Assembly: GCA_039962225.1 (NCBI GenBank)
Contig: JAMPKV010000012.1
Coordinates: 143,346-207,345, forward strand
From: Microcoleus sp. AS-A8
GTDB lineage: Bacteria; Cyanobacteriota; Cyanobacteriia; Cyanobacteriales; Coleofasciculaceae
Length of the DNA stretch: 64,000 bases
Direction of reading: 5' to 3'
Made by a program: the position numbers and the translations under genes. Shown in pieces: positions 37,390 to 47,583 of this stretch. The notes under the pieces were generated by a model. The model ran no database searches and was not told the origin of the DNA. It saw only the letters and a program-made list of their open reading frames with translations. Positions within the stretch are counted from its first letter, which is position 1, and every line of letters starts with the position of its first letter.

Positions 37390-40300
37390 CTACTGATTCA
37401 CCACCATCAATTGAGAAGAAGCCGATCGCCCAAACTCTTCTGGGGCATATTGTAACTGAACCTCCGCACCAGGCCAGAGGAATGTACCTGGAGTAACGGA
37501 ACGCACGAGATAGTGAAACTTATACACTCCCGCTTCTAAATGATCGGCATAAGCCACCACGCGATCGCGATAAATCGTCTGATAATTAATTTGCCAGCTA
37601 TCTTGTTGTACCTGAAAGTAAGGCGTAGCGGTTTGGAAACTCGTATCGACTGCCTCAAACCCGGCGGGAAGTGGGTCTTTTATCACCACATGATCCACTG
37701 GGCGATCGCTAATAATTTCCAATGCAATATCAAACACCTGTCCAGCTTTGACAGCCAACGGCTCATCAGCCGCATAAAGTCCGATCTTTCGCAGTACTTT
37801 GTCCTGATTAGCCGCATGAACTTCTCGTGTCACCCGTAGTCCATTAAACCGTCCTGGTTGATTGCCCTTGAGGCGATAACGATAGGCAACTAAATAGTGC
37901 AGTGTACCTTGACCAGATTTCTTCAAATTTAAATCATGTCGTCCATGCGCTAACTGTGCCATTGGCACTTTGAGTTCAAGGCTAGGTTTCTGGTAACCCT
38001 CAAACTTGGCAGATTGCAAGTTCTTACCCGCAAGTTGAACGGTAGCGGCAAAGTTCGGCGGTGTGGGTTGAAGCTGGCTATACTCCACCAAAGCGGTAAG
38101 GGCTTCGGCATTATCATAACTAGTTTGCCAGGTTCCTTGTCGCCGTAGTGCCAAGAGTCCTTGCAATAAGCGGTCTAACACTTCCGGCTGAGCTTTTTGA
38201 GCCATAAACAAACGCAAAGCTTGTGCTTGAGCCGTCGTCGCTGAACTAATCCAACTCCAACCTTTGGGTAAGTTGACTGTAGCCGTTCGTCCGGTTTCAT
38301 AAACCGTTTTCTGCAACTGATTAAACAGAGTTTGTGACTCTTTTTGCCACTCTGGAAACTGGGAAAGATAACGAGCCAGTTTAATCTGAGCAACCTGATC
38401 TAATTGACTGTGCTGGGCATAGATATCTGCCAAAAATTCATTGCGTTTTTCTCCCAGTTCTGCTAGCGCAATTAAAGCTTCCAGTCGCACTTGATTTTTG
38501 CACAATTGTTCTCGGCAAAAATCGTATTGAGCAGGGTTGGCGAGGATTTTCTTCAAATAGGAACTCGCACGAGATATCATTTGGGAGCCTGCTTGTAAGG
38601 GCGCAAGGCCTTGCGCCCCTACAAAAGCCTTGGATGCCATCATGATGGAGCGAGCAGCATAAGGAGTCACAAAGGGGTCAGAGCTTTTTTGTCCGGGGAA
38701 AGCGGCAAATCCTCCATCGGGTTGTTGCAGTTTTTGCAACTGCTCAAGGGCTTGGGTAGCCTGTTGAGTCGGATTAAATTCGGTAAAGGTTTGAGTGTAT
38801 TTTTGAGAGAGAGTTTGTAGAGAAGCTGCGATCGCTAATTGACTCGCTGCTGGTTCCAAGAAGGGTAACTGATTCTCTTGCAAAACTTGCCGCGCTGGGG
38901 CGGTAATTTCTGGAATCAACGTACTAGCAAGGGAGACTTCTAAACCCCCCGCATCCGGTACAACTTTTTTATCCACATTCACGGGAATCTTCACCTGTTC
39001 TCCCCCCCAGGTTAAGGGAGGTTTGGGGGGGATTGTTCCCGTTTCCACTACCTGTTCAGTAACCTCTAGTGGCTTCACTTCCACAGGAACTGCAAACGCA
39101 TCCGATGTCCCATTCAATTGGCTGACAAACTGTACTTTCCCCTCACCCGTAGTACTGGCTACGATGGGGAAACGGTAAGCTTGAGTCCCTGATTCTACCT
39201 GAGTTTGGAGCCTACCGGATTTATTGTCGGCAATCTGAAGTGCGCCACTGACAGCCCCATTAATGGCAAGATTGCCCTTTTGTCCGGTGTTGTTTGTGAC
39301 GGATAAACCCGCTTCCATGCGATCGCCGGGACGGGCAAACTGCGGTAATACTGGATTAGATACCAGGGGTTTCGTTGTCATAAATGTCGCCTCCCCATTC
39401 CCGAAGCGGAGATTCCCATCCGTTGCCACCGCCATCACCCGCCAAGTCGTCAAATCATCGGGCAACTTAAAGGTAACTTGAGCTTTACCACTCGAATCGG
39501 TCAGAACCGAGCCATTATAGTAAGCTAAGGCTTTAAAATCGGTACGAACGCGAGTACCCGCTGCCCCAGCGGATAGCCCTCCACCATATCCCCAGCCTTT
39601 TTCCTGCGCCGAACTTAGGGGTTGTACGACGACATCGGGACGGTTATCGGCAAAGCGAGTCGAGATGGGTTGTTCTGCATACACTGTTTTTACCAAATCC
39701 GGGGGACGGTAGCCTGTTAGTTGCAACACCGCCTCATTAACCGCCATGACGGTAAACTGTCCTTGGACGGGTTGATTTTGAGTATCCTTAAGTTCGAGTT
39801 GAACGGTTTGTTCAGTACCAGGTTGCAGCGAACCTTGCATTGGAGTAATTTTGGCTTTTAAATACTTGCCTTCCAAGTTAGTTTTGAAAGGTGCAAAGCC
39901 AATTCCTACCAGATTATTCAAACTCCCCGGTTCAACTTGCTCCAAAGGCGCACCTTGGCGAACAAGAACCGCTTCCACGGCAGCATTAGGTAGCATTTCG
40001 GGAGTGACTTGGAACTGAATTTCCGGTGCGCCGCCCTTAACTTTCGTGATGGTTTGATAGATGGTATTGTGGCGAACGACGGCAAAGTATAACTCGCCTT
40101 CTGGATAGGGGGATTGGATTAAAGCTGTAGCCGTTTCGCCCGGTTGATAAGTTTCTTTATCGAGTTTGATTTCGATGCGATTATTGGTATAGCGATCGCC
40201 CCAGCTTACAGGATTAGCCCCCGTTGCCCAAATCTGCAAATCCGTTGCTGTAACGGCATCTTTAGTATTAGCCAAATTGGCGCGAATGCGATAGGAACCC

Positions 40301-43197
40301 GACTCACGAGGAGTGAGGGAAACCGATTGGGGACGATTACCAGAACGAATTTTCGCCTCTCCTACCGTCTTATATTCCACCTGATTTTGAGGCGTTTGAC
40401 TCCCTTCAATTACCTGCGTCACACTGCTGTATTTGATTTGTTGCAGTTCAACGCGGACATCTTGCCCTTCCAGTATTTTACCTGTGGGGTCGGTGACAAT
40501 GACTTGAATAGGAAAAGGTTTATCAGCTTCCGCTACAAAATTACTTTGTAAACCAATTAATTTGTCACTCGGCAGGGCGGTAAACTCTTTGGAATCAGAC
40601 ACCGATAGATTCGAGACATCGCTCACTTGTACATCGATTCGGTAAGTCATCGGATAGGGTAAATCCTTCGCTACCGTTACCGTTTGACCGCTTTGTCCTT
40701 GTTGATCGAGTTCTTGATTGGTTTGCAGCACATCAGTGGGTACCGCAGGACTTTCTTCAGGCCAAAACCACTGGCGACCAAAGGAAAAATTTTCCCAACC
40801 TTTGGGGATAAATGCGGTTTGCTTGCGCGTGATATAATACTTAGCTTTCCCACCTTCCACCGCCGAACCAAACAGGTAGTTACTTTGAGCTTTAGCTTCA
40901 ACCTTTTGGTTAATTAGGGCAAATTCTTTATCAACATTGAGAGCAACTTTAAAATTAGGGGGTTTGAATTCAGCTACGCGGAACTCTCCGGAAATTTCCG
41001 CACCACCGTCTCCTTTGGCACGAATTGAATAGTAACCTAAAGGTTGATTGGGCTTAATGGGCAATTCTAGGGAAAATGTACCAAATTCATTCGTTGTCTG
41101 GGTGCCCAAATCCGTCTTTTTCCCCTGTGGGCTAACCAGCGTTACTTTATAGTTAGCATTTTTATCCTGCTTGATGGCTCCATTTTGCAGGTAGTAGGCT
41201 GTTCCTGTTAACCAAGCCGTTTCTCCGGGTTGATAAAGTTGGCGATCGGAAAAAAATGTTCCCCTTGATTCGGGTTTTCTACTCTGCCAACCGCCATTGA
41301 TGTCGTAGTCGTAAACTCCGCTATATTCATTAGTCCGAGTAAATGCCCAATCCTTACCTTCACGGGCAATGACTAACAATTTAGGCGCTTCTAAAAAGCT
41401 TTGACCGCCACCTTTGATACACTTCTGCAAATCCTTACTATTCAGCAGTAATGTTCCCGTTGGGTCAGTTTTACCGGTTGCACAAGGTACAGCTTGGGAT
41501 GGAGATTTGGCCTCCAATTGGGATTCATAAACTTCAACCGTAGCTGCTGCTACAGCAGAGCCATTGGAAAGATGATTAACTCGAACCAATCCTGACTCTG
41601 GAAACCACTGGGCAAACACCCCTAAATTGGTTAACTCTACCAGTCCGTAATAGGTCGGTTCCCGCCACTTTTTTTGACCGTTTTCTTGATAAGAATTGGT
41701 TCGCGCCTGTATGCCATAGGCCAGCATTCCCGTATCACCACCTAGTTTTTCCCGTAAGGGAACGGTTACTTCAGTGGACTGATTTTTCTTTCCAGATACC
41801 TGAAAACTCGACCATTTATCAGGTGAGGGAAGTAAATCATTACTATTTCCTTTCGGATAAGCGGAATCGGTATAAATTAAATCGGTTGGTGTAAGGACAC
41901 GATAAGCCGCTTTGTACTTTGATTCGGGCAGATTAACGGTAGAAAGATTTAACTGTAAGTTTTTGCCAGAAGGAAAAATATTGAGATTGGAAGGTGCCCA
42001 GATATCACCGAGCATATCTCCCGTTTCATACTTCACCGTCACGGGTTTTCCCAAGGTTTGCCCAAATTTATCCTTGATATTGGCACCGAGGGTAATGGTA
42101 TAAGTGGTTGTGGGTTCTAGTACCCAAGGGTTGAGGCTAACAATATCCGCGTTATCATAGGCTCTAACGAGGGGGAGCGTTTTTTTGGGAGTGGGTTTAA
42201 CGGTAATGTTCTTAATGACTGAATCTGCAATCAAACCATTGTTAAATTTCAACTGAGCGCTGCCTTTAACAAAGCGTTCCTCGTTATTTAATTCGATTTT
42301 GTTAAAGGTGAGGGGGGCGTAGGTGGTAAGTTGGCTAACAAAAGGAGTTTCTGTCGGGAGATTGCCACGCGCAGGACGCAAACCAGGGGAAAATTCTAAG
42401 CGATAATTCGTTGCTTTTTCTAGCGATCGCCTCGGTGTTAAGGTATAAACCCAGTTACGCTGTGATGGGTCAAATTTCTCTTGTGGTTGGTTGGGGTTAG
42501 ATTGTTCCCTCTGTTGGTCGGAGGTGGAGGGGGTTTTGTCTTCTTCTAGAGCAACTTTAAGGGATAGATTCTCCTTCTTTTTCTGTCCTTGTGGGATGAG
42601 GGTTACATGCTCTTTGAGGGAATCTAAATCCAGTTCTGTATTCGAGGTAACTTTCAGGGTTGGCTTTACGTCGAAGGGTTCCGCTTGAGAGTCGGGAGTT
42701 GCCGTTTTTCCTGGCAAATTTGTGAGTTGAATCCCTTGAGTATTAAATGTCCAAGCTACATCTTTTTCTAAACGATGTTTGTTAAGGTCGGCTAATCCCG
42801 CCTTTAGGGTAACTTTTACACGAGTCGCTTTCGGCAACGCTTCGTCAGCTTGAAATCCCACCATCCGGGGGGTTAAAAAGCGGAATTGTCCCTTCAGAGG
42901 CGGCAAAATCTCAAATTTATTCAGGAGATTCTGCTGTTGAGGACTGTCAAGGCTCTCAATGGGAATTAAGGGGTTTTTAAATCGAATGCGGATTTGAGCC
43001 AACGGCTCAGCCGCTCCGGTTGGACTAATCTGTTCAATCCAGTCCGGGAGTTGTGGGGTGGGGAGAGGGGTAACCGTGGGGAGGGGTTCGACTCTTGAGG
43101 TGATTTTAGCGATGTCACACCCGGCTATCCCCAGGATGAGGGTGAGGACGAGTAGGAACGGCATCCAAGTTCTAATAAATCTGCCGATGGTGTGCAT
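37390..43197 (-). CDS. Alpha-2-macroglobulin-like lipoprotein without thioester motif
   Basis: About 1935 residues from the ATG at 43195-43197, preferred to a TTG ten codons upstream because AAGGAAAG lies 7 bases before it. The signal peptide ends in a lipobox IAGC (lipid-bound Cys27), so it is an envelope lipoprotein. It has serial MG (macroglobulin) domains, the bacterial MG10/A2M-like bait region (AVNEAVLQLTGYRPPD, YYNGSVLTDSSGKAQVTF, LPDDLTTWRVMAVATDG) and an alpha-alpha toroid thioester-domain region, then a C-terminal receptor-like domain (VIKDPLPAGFEAVD). The CxEQ thioester is absent: the matching place reads PFLEPAASQ. The class is thought to trap proteases in the periplasm; here trapping would be non-covalent. 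No penicillin-binding protein 1C gene, a frequent partner, is adjacent. Two repeats sit in frame in the coding region. Confidence 0.9.
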   Translation of the reverse strand: MHTIGRFIRTWMPFLLVLTLILGIAGCDIAKITSRVEPLPTVTPLPTPQLPDWIEQISPTGAAEPLAQIRIRFKNPLIPIESLDSPQQQNLLNKFEILPPLKGQFRFLTPRMVGFQADEALPKATRVKVTLKAGLADLNKHRLEKDVAWTFNTQGIQLTNLPGKTATPDSQAEPFDVKPTLKVTSNTELDLDSLKEHVTLIPQGQKKKENLSLKVALEEDKTPSTSDQQREQSNPNQPQEKFDPSQRNWVYTLTPRRSLEKATNYRLEFSPGLRPARGNLPTETPFVSQLTTYAPLTFNKIELNNEERFVKGSAQLKFNNGLIADSVIKNITVKPTPKKTLPLVRAYDNADIVSLNPWVLEPTTTYTITLGANIKDKFGQTLGKPVTVKYETGDMLGDIWAPSNLNIFPSGKNLQLNLSTVNLPESKYKAAYRVLTPTDLIYTDSAYPKGNSNDLLPSPDKWSSFQVSGKKNQSTEVTVPLREKLGGDTGMLAYGIQARTNSYQENGQKKWREPTYYGLVELTNLGVFAQWFPESGLVRVNHLSNGSAVAAATVEVYESQLEAKSPSQAVPCATGKTDPTGTLLLNSKDLQKCIKGGGQSFLEAPKLLVIAREGKDWAFTRTNEYSGVYDYDINGGWQSRKPESRGTFFSDRQLYQPGETAWLTGTAYYLQNGAIKQDKNANYKVTLVSPQGKKTDLGTQTTNEFGTFSLELPIKPNQPLGYYSIRAKGDGGAEISGEFRVAEFKPPNFKVALNVDKEFALINQKVEAKAQSNYLFGSAVEGGKAKYYITRKQTAFIPKGWENFSFGRQWFWPEESPAVPTDVLQTNQELDQQGQSGQTVTVAKDLPYPMTYRIDVQVSDVSNLSVSDSKEFTALPSDKLIGLQSNFVAEADKPFPIQVIVTDPTGKILEGQDVRVELQQIKYSSVTQVIEGSQTPQNQVEYKTVGEAKIRSGNRPQSVSLTPRESGSYRIRANLANTKDAVTATDLQIWATGANPVSWGDRYTNNRIEIKLDKETYQPGETATALIQSPYPEGELYFAVVRHNTIYQTITKVKGGAPEIQFQVTPEMLPNAAVEAVLVRQGAPLEQVEPGSLNNLVGIGFAPFKTNLEGKYLKAKITPMQGSLQPGTEQTVQLELKDTQNQPVQGQFTVMAVNEAVLQLTGYRPPDLVKTVYAEQPISTRFADNRPDVVVQPLSSAQEKGWGYGGGLSAGAAGTRVRTDFKALAYYNGSVLTDSSGKAQVTFKLPDDLTTWRVMAVATDGNLRFGNGEATFMTTKPLVSNPVLPQFARPGDRMEAGLSVTNNTGQKGNLAINGAVSGALQIADNKSGRLQTQVESGTQAYRFPIVASTTGEGKVQFVSQLNGTSDAFAVPVEVKPLEVTEQVVETGTIPPKPPLTWGGEQVKIPVNVDKKVVPDAGGLEVSLASTLIPEITAPARQVLQENQLPFLEPAASQLAIAASLQTLSQKYTQTFTEFNPTQQATQALEQLQKLQQPDGGFAAFPGQKSSDPFVTPYAARSIMMASKAFVGAQGLAPLQAGSQMISRASSYLKKILANPAQYDFCREQLCKNQVRLEALIALAELGEKRNEFLADIYAQHSQLDQVAQIKLARYLSQFPEWQKESQTLFNQLQKTVYETGRTATVNLPKGWSWISSATTAQAQALRLFMAQKAQPEVLDRLLQGLLALRRQGTWQTSYDNAEALTALVEYSQLQPTPPNFAATVQLAGKNLQSAKFEGYQKPSLELKVPMAQLAHGRHDLNLKKSGQGTLHYLVAYRYRLKGNQPGRFNGLRVTREVHAANQDKVLRKIGLYAADEPLAVKAGQVFDIALEIISDRPVDHVVIKDPLPAGFEAVDTSFQTATPYFQVQQDSWQINYQTIYRDRVVAYADHLEAGVYKFHYLVRSVTPGTFLWPGAEVQLQYAPEEFGRSASSQLMVVNQ
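38595..38622. repeat. 28-bp palindromic repeat inside the macroglobulin gene
   Basis: GTAAGGGCGCAAGG and CCTTGCGCCCCTAC form a near-perfect palindrome of a kind widespread in cyanobacteria. It encodes VGAQGLAPLQA in frame within the toroid region. Confidence 0.75.
39001..39031. repeat. C/G-tract interspersed repeat inside the macroglobulin gene
   Basis: TCCCCCCCAGGTTAAGGGAG followed by GTTTGGGGGGG. On the coding strand it gives PPKPPLTWGGE, a typical translation of this repeat class, in frame between domains. Confidence 0.65.
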
Positions 43198-43725
43198 GGC
43201 TTCTTTCCTTACAGCTAATTCAGCCAATAGCTGACGCAGATGGATTCAATAAGACCACTTCTACAGTTGCGATCGCGTCGATTTCCGAATAGCTCTATAA
43301 ATTGTTACTGGGACGTTGACGCAGGAGGCGAGTCGCTTGGCTATGCAGTGAAGCGTCGCTAGCCGAAACGAGGAGGAGCGATCGCATGTGCTCTAAGTAG
43401 TCGCTCATAAACTGCGTACACCAGAACGCATGAAAATTTCTATTCCTTCTGCCTTCTGCCTTCTGCCTTCTGCCTTCTGCCTTCTGTCCTCACTAAAGCT
43501 CCGGTCTGCCTTGCTTCAACGACAAATATTAATGCCGACCTACTTATGGCACCGGATGGATAAAACTTCGCCTTGTCAAGACTCGCTCTCAGATGAGTCG
43601 CTGTATGGCCGTTTCACCAGCAGAAAAATCGGAATTGCTGCAAGTTGGATAACGATGATTAAATCTACTCCGTTGTTTATGCAAAGAGGTGTTAGATTTT
43701 GGCCTAACACCTAACACTTTTTGCC
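43198..43725. other. Repeat-rich intergenic region between macroglobulin and msrB genes
   Basis: No gene recognised. It contains a cluster of GC-rich repeats with HIP1 sites (about 43320-43386), the CCTTCTG array, and the dispersed repeat units at 43481-43510 and 43507-43546. A hairpin GGTGTTAG...CTAACACC lies at 43688-43711, nested between AAAGAGG and CCTCTTT; it may end the msrB transcript. Confidence 0.6.
43445..43486. repeat. Heptanucleotide tandem repeat array (CCTTCTG)6
   Basis: Six perfect copies of CCTTCTG. Same unit, inverted, as the array at 12811-12890. It belongs to the STRR type. The last copy runs into the dispersed repeat CTTCTGTCCTCACTAAAGCT. Confidence 0.9.
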
Positions 43726-44124
43726 TCAGACCTCTTTAGCAAATTTAAGAGAAGCAGAATTCATGCAGTAACGCTGACCGGTTGGTTGCGGGCCATCATT
43801 AAATACATGACCGAGGTGGGCATCACAGGCAGCACAAAGTACTTCTGTTCTCCGCGAAAAGAAGCTGTTATCTTCCTCAAGCTTTATGTTCTCTTGATTG
43901 ACTGGTGCCCAGAAACTTGGCCAACCGGTTTTAGAATCGTACTTGGTTTCAGAGGTAAACAAGTCGTTTCCACAGCAGATACATTTATATATTCCTTCCT
44001 CTTTGAGGTTGTAATATTCTCCGGTAAATGCTCGTTCTGTTCCCTTCTTTCGAGTAACTTTGAACTGCTCCGGCGTGAGCTGCTGTTTCCACTCTTCTTC
44101 AGATTTCTGTACTTTTTTAATCAT
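43726..44124 (-). CDS. msrB: Peptide-methionine (R)-S-oxide reductase
   Basis: Repairs methionine-R-sulfoxide in proteins; cytosolic. 132 residues from the ATG at 44122-44124, preceded by AAGGAT about 11 bases upstream. The frame is open further up, but that extension overlaps modC in another phase and looks non-coding. Zinc site Cys48, Cys51, Cys97, Cys100; catalytic Cys120 in [11 protein letters not shown]; substrate motifs GWPSFWAP and [10 protein letters not shown] are intact. Full length for the family. It is downstream of modABC on the same strand, 65 bases after the modC stop, so read-through from that operon is possible. Confidence 0.96.
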   Translation of the reverse strand: MIKKVQKSEEEWKQQLTPEQFKVTRKKGTERAFTGEYYNLKEEGIYKCICCGNDLFTSETKYDSKTGWPSFWAPVNQENIKLEEDNSFFSRRTEVLCAACDAHLGHVFNDGPQPTGQRYCMNSASLKFAKEV

Positions 44125-44189
44125 GCCTGAATTATCCTTGTTGAGTCTTCCAAGATTCCCTACCAGTCCGATCCTAACGGTAGTGGGGT

Positions 44190-45260
44190 CTACTCTTCCA
44201 TCAAAATCAGCCGCAGTGGGTCTAAACGAATGTGCCACGGGTAGGGTTGGTCTTTGAAGGTTTCCCATTTTTCTTTAAAGACTTCCGCTTGCAGGTGGTA
44301 ATCCTGGGGATGACTGGGGGAGGAATTCAGCTTGAGGTACAGCGTCATCCGGTGGGGCGTTTCGATCGCCTGAACCAGCCAGCAGGGGAAAGTATTCTCT
44401 TGGTTGGGTTGGTTGGTGAAGGCTATCTGATGAGCGCGAATTCCTACCGAAGAGAGTGGGTTTGGGATGGGTTCTATAACCTGTAGAGTGCAACCCCAAT
44501 CAAGAGCTTCTACCTGTTGGGAGGCGATGACAACAGCACGAGAGAAGTTCTTGCACCCGGTTAATTGAGCAACGCTGAATGTTCCAGGTCGCTCGAAAAT
44601 GTCATATTTAGAGCCATAGGCGATCGCATGACCTCGTTCTAAGACCAACAAATCTAGACACACTCGGTAAGCTTCTTCCAGATTGTGCGTAACAAATAGG
44701 GTAACGCCTTGGTAGCTGGCTAGGGTTGAAATCAGTTGCTTTTCCAACTGAGAACGTAAGTGGGTATCCAGTGCGGAAAACGGTTCATCCAGCAAAAGCG
44801 CTTCCGGTTGACTGGCTAACGCTCTCGCCAATGCCACCCGCTGCTGCTGTCCGCCAGAGAGTTCATGAGGATATCGGTTGGCTAATCCCTCTAACTGCAT
44901 TGCGGCGAGTTGGGTTTCAATCTGCTGCTTGACGCTTAAGGGCGATGTTTTCTTGGGTAAGCCAAAAGCGATATTTTGAGCCACAGTTAGGTGAGGGAAC
45001 AAGGCATAATTTTGAAATAAAAAACCAATTCTGCGATCGCGAGATGGAATATTAATTCTGCGTTCCGAATCGAATAATACCCGCCCATTCAAAACAATGC
45101 GACCTTGAGCAGGGGTTTCTAGGCCAGCAATACATCGCAAAGTCATGCTTTTGCCCGAACCGGAAGCGCCTAAAACTCCAAGCGTATTTCCATCTAGGCT
45201 GAATGCTACCTCTAATGTATAGCTAGGAAGTTGCTTTTGAATTTCTACTAAAAGCTGCAT
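44190..45260 (-). CDS. modC: Molybdate ABC transporter ATP-binding protein
   Basis: ATPase subunit of the molybdate importer, bound to the cytosolic face of ModB. 356 residues: Walker A GASGSGKS (31-38), Q-loop [11 protein letters not shown], signature [15 protein letters not shown], Walker [14 protein letters not shown]-loop VTHNLEEAY, and a C-terminal TOBE-like domain (about 240-350). Its first 38 bases overlap the end of modB in a different frame. In many cyanobacteria modB and modC are fused; here they are separate but interlocked. Start ATG 45258-45260. Confidence 0.94.
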   Translation of the reverse strand: MQLLVEIQKQLPSYTLEVAFSLDGNTLGVLGASGSGKSMTLRCIAGLETPAQGRIVLNGRVLFDSERRINIPSRDRRIGFLFQNYALFPHLTVAQNIAFGLPKKTSPLSVKQQIETQLAAMQLEGLANRYPHELSGGQQQRVALARALASQPEALLLDEPFSALDTHLRSQLEKQLISTLASYQGVTLFVTHNLEEAYRVCLDLLVLERGHAIAYGSKYDIFERPGTFSVAQLTGCKNFSRAVVIASQQVEALDWGCTLQVIEPIPNPLSSVGIRAHQIAFTNQPNQENTFPCWLVQAIETPHRMTLYLKLNSSPSHPQDYHLQAEVFKEKWETFKDQPYPWHIRLDPLRLILMEE

Positions 45261-45936
45261 TCTTGGTTTTATCCTTTTTGTCCAGATAAACCAGTCCCTT
45301 CGACTGTTCGAGGCGACGTACCCATAAAAGGAGGAGAAATGTCCAAGACGTCATCACCAATACCATAACGTTAGCTTTGCCGTAGTCTTGATTTTGCACG
45401 GCATCGTAGATGGCTAAGGGTAAGGTTTGAGTACGTCCTGGGATGCTGCCAGCAATCATTAATGTTGCTCCAAACTCGCCTAATGCCCTAGCTACGCCCA
45501 AGATAAATCCTGCTAAAATTCCCGAACGAGCTAGGGGAAGTGTAATTCGCCACAGAACCTCGGCTTCTGAAGCACCGAGAGTGCGTGCTGCCGCCTCCAG
45601 TTCGGGATTTACATCTGTGATTGCCGCTCTAGTGGCTTCCACCATTAGAGGTAAGCCAACCACCGTCGAGGCGATTGCCGCTGCTTGCCAAGTAAATAGA
45701 ATGTCTATTCCAAACCATTCCAATATCGGACTGCCTCGACCCAGAAGTAGCATCAGAAAGAACCCAACTACACTAGGAGGCAGTACTAAAGGCAAATTCA
45801 GCACCGTTGCCACGATCAATTTACCTGGAAACTGGACACGCGCTAACACAATCGCCAACCCCATCCCAACAACCAGAATCAAGACGGTGGCAAGTGCTGT
45901 TACTCGCAATGACAAAATATAGGGGTACCAGTTCAT
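45223..45936 (-). CDS. modB: Molybdate ABC transporter permease
   Basis: Membrane subunit of the molybdate importer. 237 residues, five to six helices, with the EAA loop EAAARTLGASEAEVLWRITL and downstream GEFGATLMIAGSIPGRTQTL, both characteristic of ModB. Its start overlaps the modA stop by four bases (ATGA), so the two are translationally coupled. The C-terminal tail ([15 protein letters not shown]) is polar and overlaps the modC start by 38 bases. Confidence 0.94.
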   Translation of the reverse strand: MNWYPYILSLRVTALATVLILVVGMGLAIVLARVQFPGKLIVATVLNLPLVLPPSVVGFFLMLLLGRGSPILEWFGIDILFTWQAAAIASTVVGLPLMVEATRAAITDVNPELEAAARTLGASEAEVLWRITLPLARSGILAGFILGVARALGEFGATLMIAGSIPGRTQTLPLAIYDAVQNQDYGKANVMVLVMTSWTFLLLLWVRRLEQSKGLVYLDKKDKTKNAAFSRNSKATS

Positions 45937-46754
45937 TGGCTCAATTTCTCTCCAGGTAAGACAAATCCATACTTCCGCATCAAGGGTCTGCCCTTGTCTC
46001 CATTAATAAAATCACCAAACTGCCTAGCTTGAGCCTCATGAGACGTTTTCTTGGGAACTGCCGACATTTGGTCAAGTGGCTTATGCAGATTGTCGGGAAT
46101 CAACACCCAACGACCCGGCTTGAGAACGCTTAAAGACAGCGCAACAATAGCTGCATCCACGTTGCCTGTTTCAGCGTATTGCTGTGTCTGGCGCACATTC
46201 TCCCCCAGTACCAGCTTCGGTTGCACGACTTCCCAGACACCCGCTGATTGCAACGCTTCACGAGCTGCAATACCGTAGGGGGCATGATCAGGATTAGCAA
46301 TAGCAACCCTCTTGATATCAGCTTTGCCCAAATCTTTGATGTCTTTAAGATTTAGCTTGCTGTCTTCTCGTGTCCATAAGGTGATGCGTCCACGACCGTA
46401 GAGTTTCTTAGTATCTGAGATGATCAATCCCTTTTGGTCTAATTCTTCAATGAATGACTTATTGGCGGCGGCGAAAAGATCTACGGGTGCGCCTCGCTCA
46501 ATCTGCTGAGCTAGTTGACCTGTGGAGCCGAAATTGAAAGTGACTTTGTTTCCCGTTTCTTGCTCAAACAATTTCCCAATTTCCTCAAAGGCATACTTCA
46601 GGTCAGCCGCCGCAGAAACTGTCAGTGTTATGGGTTGATTTTGGGTAACGGGAGTCGTAGATGGAGCGGTTGTTTTAGTTTGATTACAACCGATAACGGC
46701 TATAAACGCCACAGATATCCAAGCAATCAAGGTAAGAAATCGTCTTTTTTTCAT
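45933..46754 (-). CDS. modA: Molybdate-binding periplasmic lipoprotein
   Basis: 273 residues. The N-terminal signal ends in lipobox IAVIGC, so the protein is anchored as a lipoprotein on the outer face of the membrane. The mature domain has the ModA pattern: LTVSAAADLKYAFEEIGKLF, FNFGSTGQLAQQIERGAPVD, LFAAANKSFIEEL and later IANPDHAPYGIAAREAL. It binds molybdate, possibly also tungstate, and delivers it to ModBC. It is first gene of the operon; the promoter should lie in 46755-46944, where I see no clear operator. Confidence 0.94.
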   Translation of the reverse strand: MKKRRFLTLIAWISVAFIAVIGCNQTKTTAPSTTPVTQNQPITLTVSAAADLKYAFEEIGKLFEQETGNKVTFNFGSTGQLAQQIERGAPVDLFAAANKSFIEELDQKGLIISDTKKLYGRGRITLWTREDSKLNLKDIKDLGKADIKRVAIANPDHAPYGIAAREALQSAGVWEVVQPKLVLGENVRQTQQYAETGNVDAAIVALSLSVLKPGRWVLIPDNLHKPLDQMSAVPKKTSHEAQARQFGDFINGDKGRPLMRKYGFVLPGEKLSQ

Positions 46755-46944
46755 AAAAAATTCTTCCTAGATATCCATCCCTAATTCAGAATGTGAAAGA
46801 AAGCAAAGCTGAGGATTATCGCTTTCTATTTGACCATTTTGGTTCAGACTTCTGGGTAAAATTGTATCAACCAATGCGCTCACTCTATAGGATGGTTGTA
46901 ATAAAGTTGTATTGAACGAGCGCTCCAGGTCAATTTTTCATAGA

Positions 46945-47583
46945 TTACCGCTTGCGAGCCACAATCTGAAAGAGATGCCAGTGTTTGTCTTCTCCTAACG
47001 CTGTCTTTCCAGGATGATCTTCTTCTAATAGCATCTCAACCTCAAAGGGTTGCAGCAACACCTCTACCTGTTTGCGGGTATGATGATTCATTGAAGTGTA
47101 AATTGCCCAAGAGTCGCGATCGCCAAATAATTGACCACAAAAGCGACCCCCAGAACGTAGGGATAAAACAATCTTTTCCCATAAATCGGGAAAATGCTCT
47201 GGTGGGCAAAATGGCAGTGAAAAACTAGCATTAATTAAATCTACCCTTTCTGGCAAATTCAATTGCTCAAAGCGGATGATTTGAGTTTCTAAATGAGCGA
47301 GATTAATGTCAGGACGACTTAACAAATGTGCGATCGCCTCTGGTTTGCCATCAATCCCTAAAACCTGCCAACCCCGTCTCAACAGTTCCACCGTATCTCG
47401 CCCTTCCCCACAACCCAGATCGACGGCAAACTGAGAACTAGCGGCTGCCTCCTCTAGCTCAAAACGCGCTAGTGCAGTCAGGAGCGTGTCTCGTGGAGGA
47501 CGACCCACAACGGCACTATAATACGCTGTCCAATCGAGATCAAAAACATTATTTTTACCTTGATTATTTATTGAATCCTGCAT
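46945..47583 (-). CDS. Class I SAM-dependent methyltransferase
   Basis: 212 residues, Rossmann-type methyltransferase. Motif I is FAVDLGCGEGRDTVELLRRG, the acidic residue of motif II is in VLGIDGKPEA, and INASFSLPFCPPEHF corresponds to motif IV. The fold resembles TehB-like and thiopurine-type methyltransferases; the substrate is not determinable. Start ATG 47581-47583, with AGGAG (in the CAGGAGG stretch read on the plus strand nearby) not clearly placed. Lies between modA and the pentapeptide gene on the same strand. Confidence 0.85.
   Translation of the reverse strand: MQDSINNQGKNNVFDLDWTAYYSAVVGRPPRDTLLTALARFELEEAAASSQFAVDLGCGEGRDTVELLRRGWQVLGIDGKPEAIAHLLSRPDINLAHLETQIIRFEQLNLPERVDLINASFSLPFCPPEHFPDLWEKIVLSLRSGGRFCGQLFGDRDSWAIYTSMNHHTRKQVEVLLQPFEVEMLLEEDHPGKTALGEDKHWHLFQIVARKR

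Noticed and set aside
43430..43714. 94-codon plus-strand frame in the repeat-rich region
   Set aside because: It is mostly translation of the CCTTCTG array and dispersed repeats.
44125..44268. N-terminal extension of msrB to 44268
   Set aside because: It overlaps the end of modC in another phase, reads as non-coding, and the ATG at 44124 has a good ribosome site and the normal family N-terminus.
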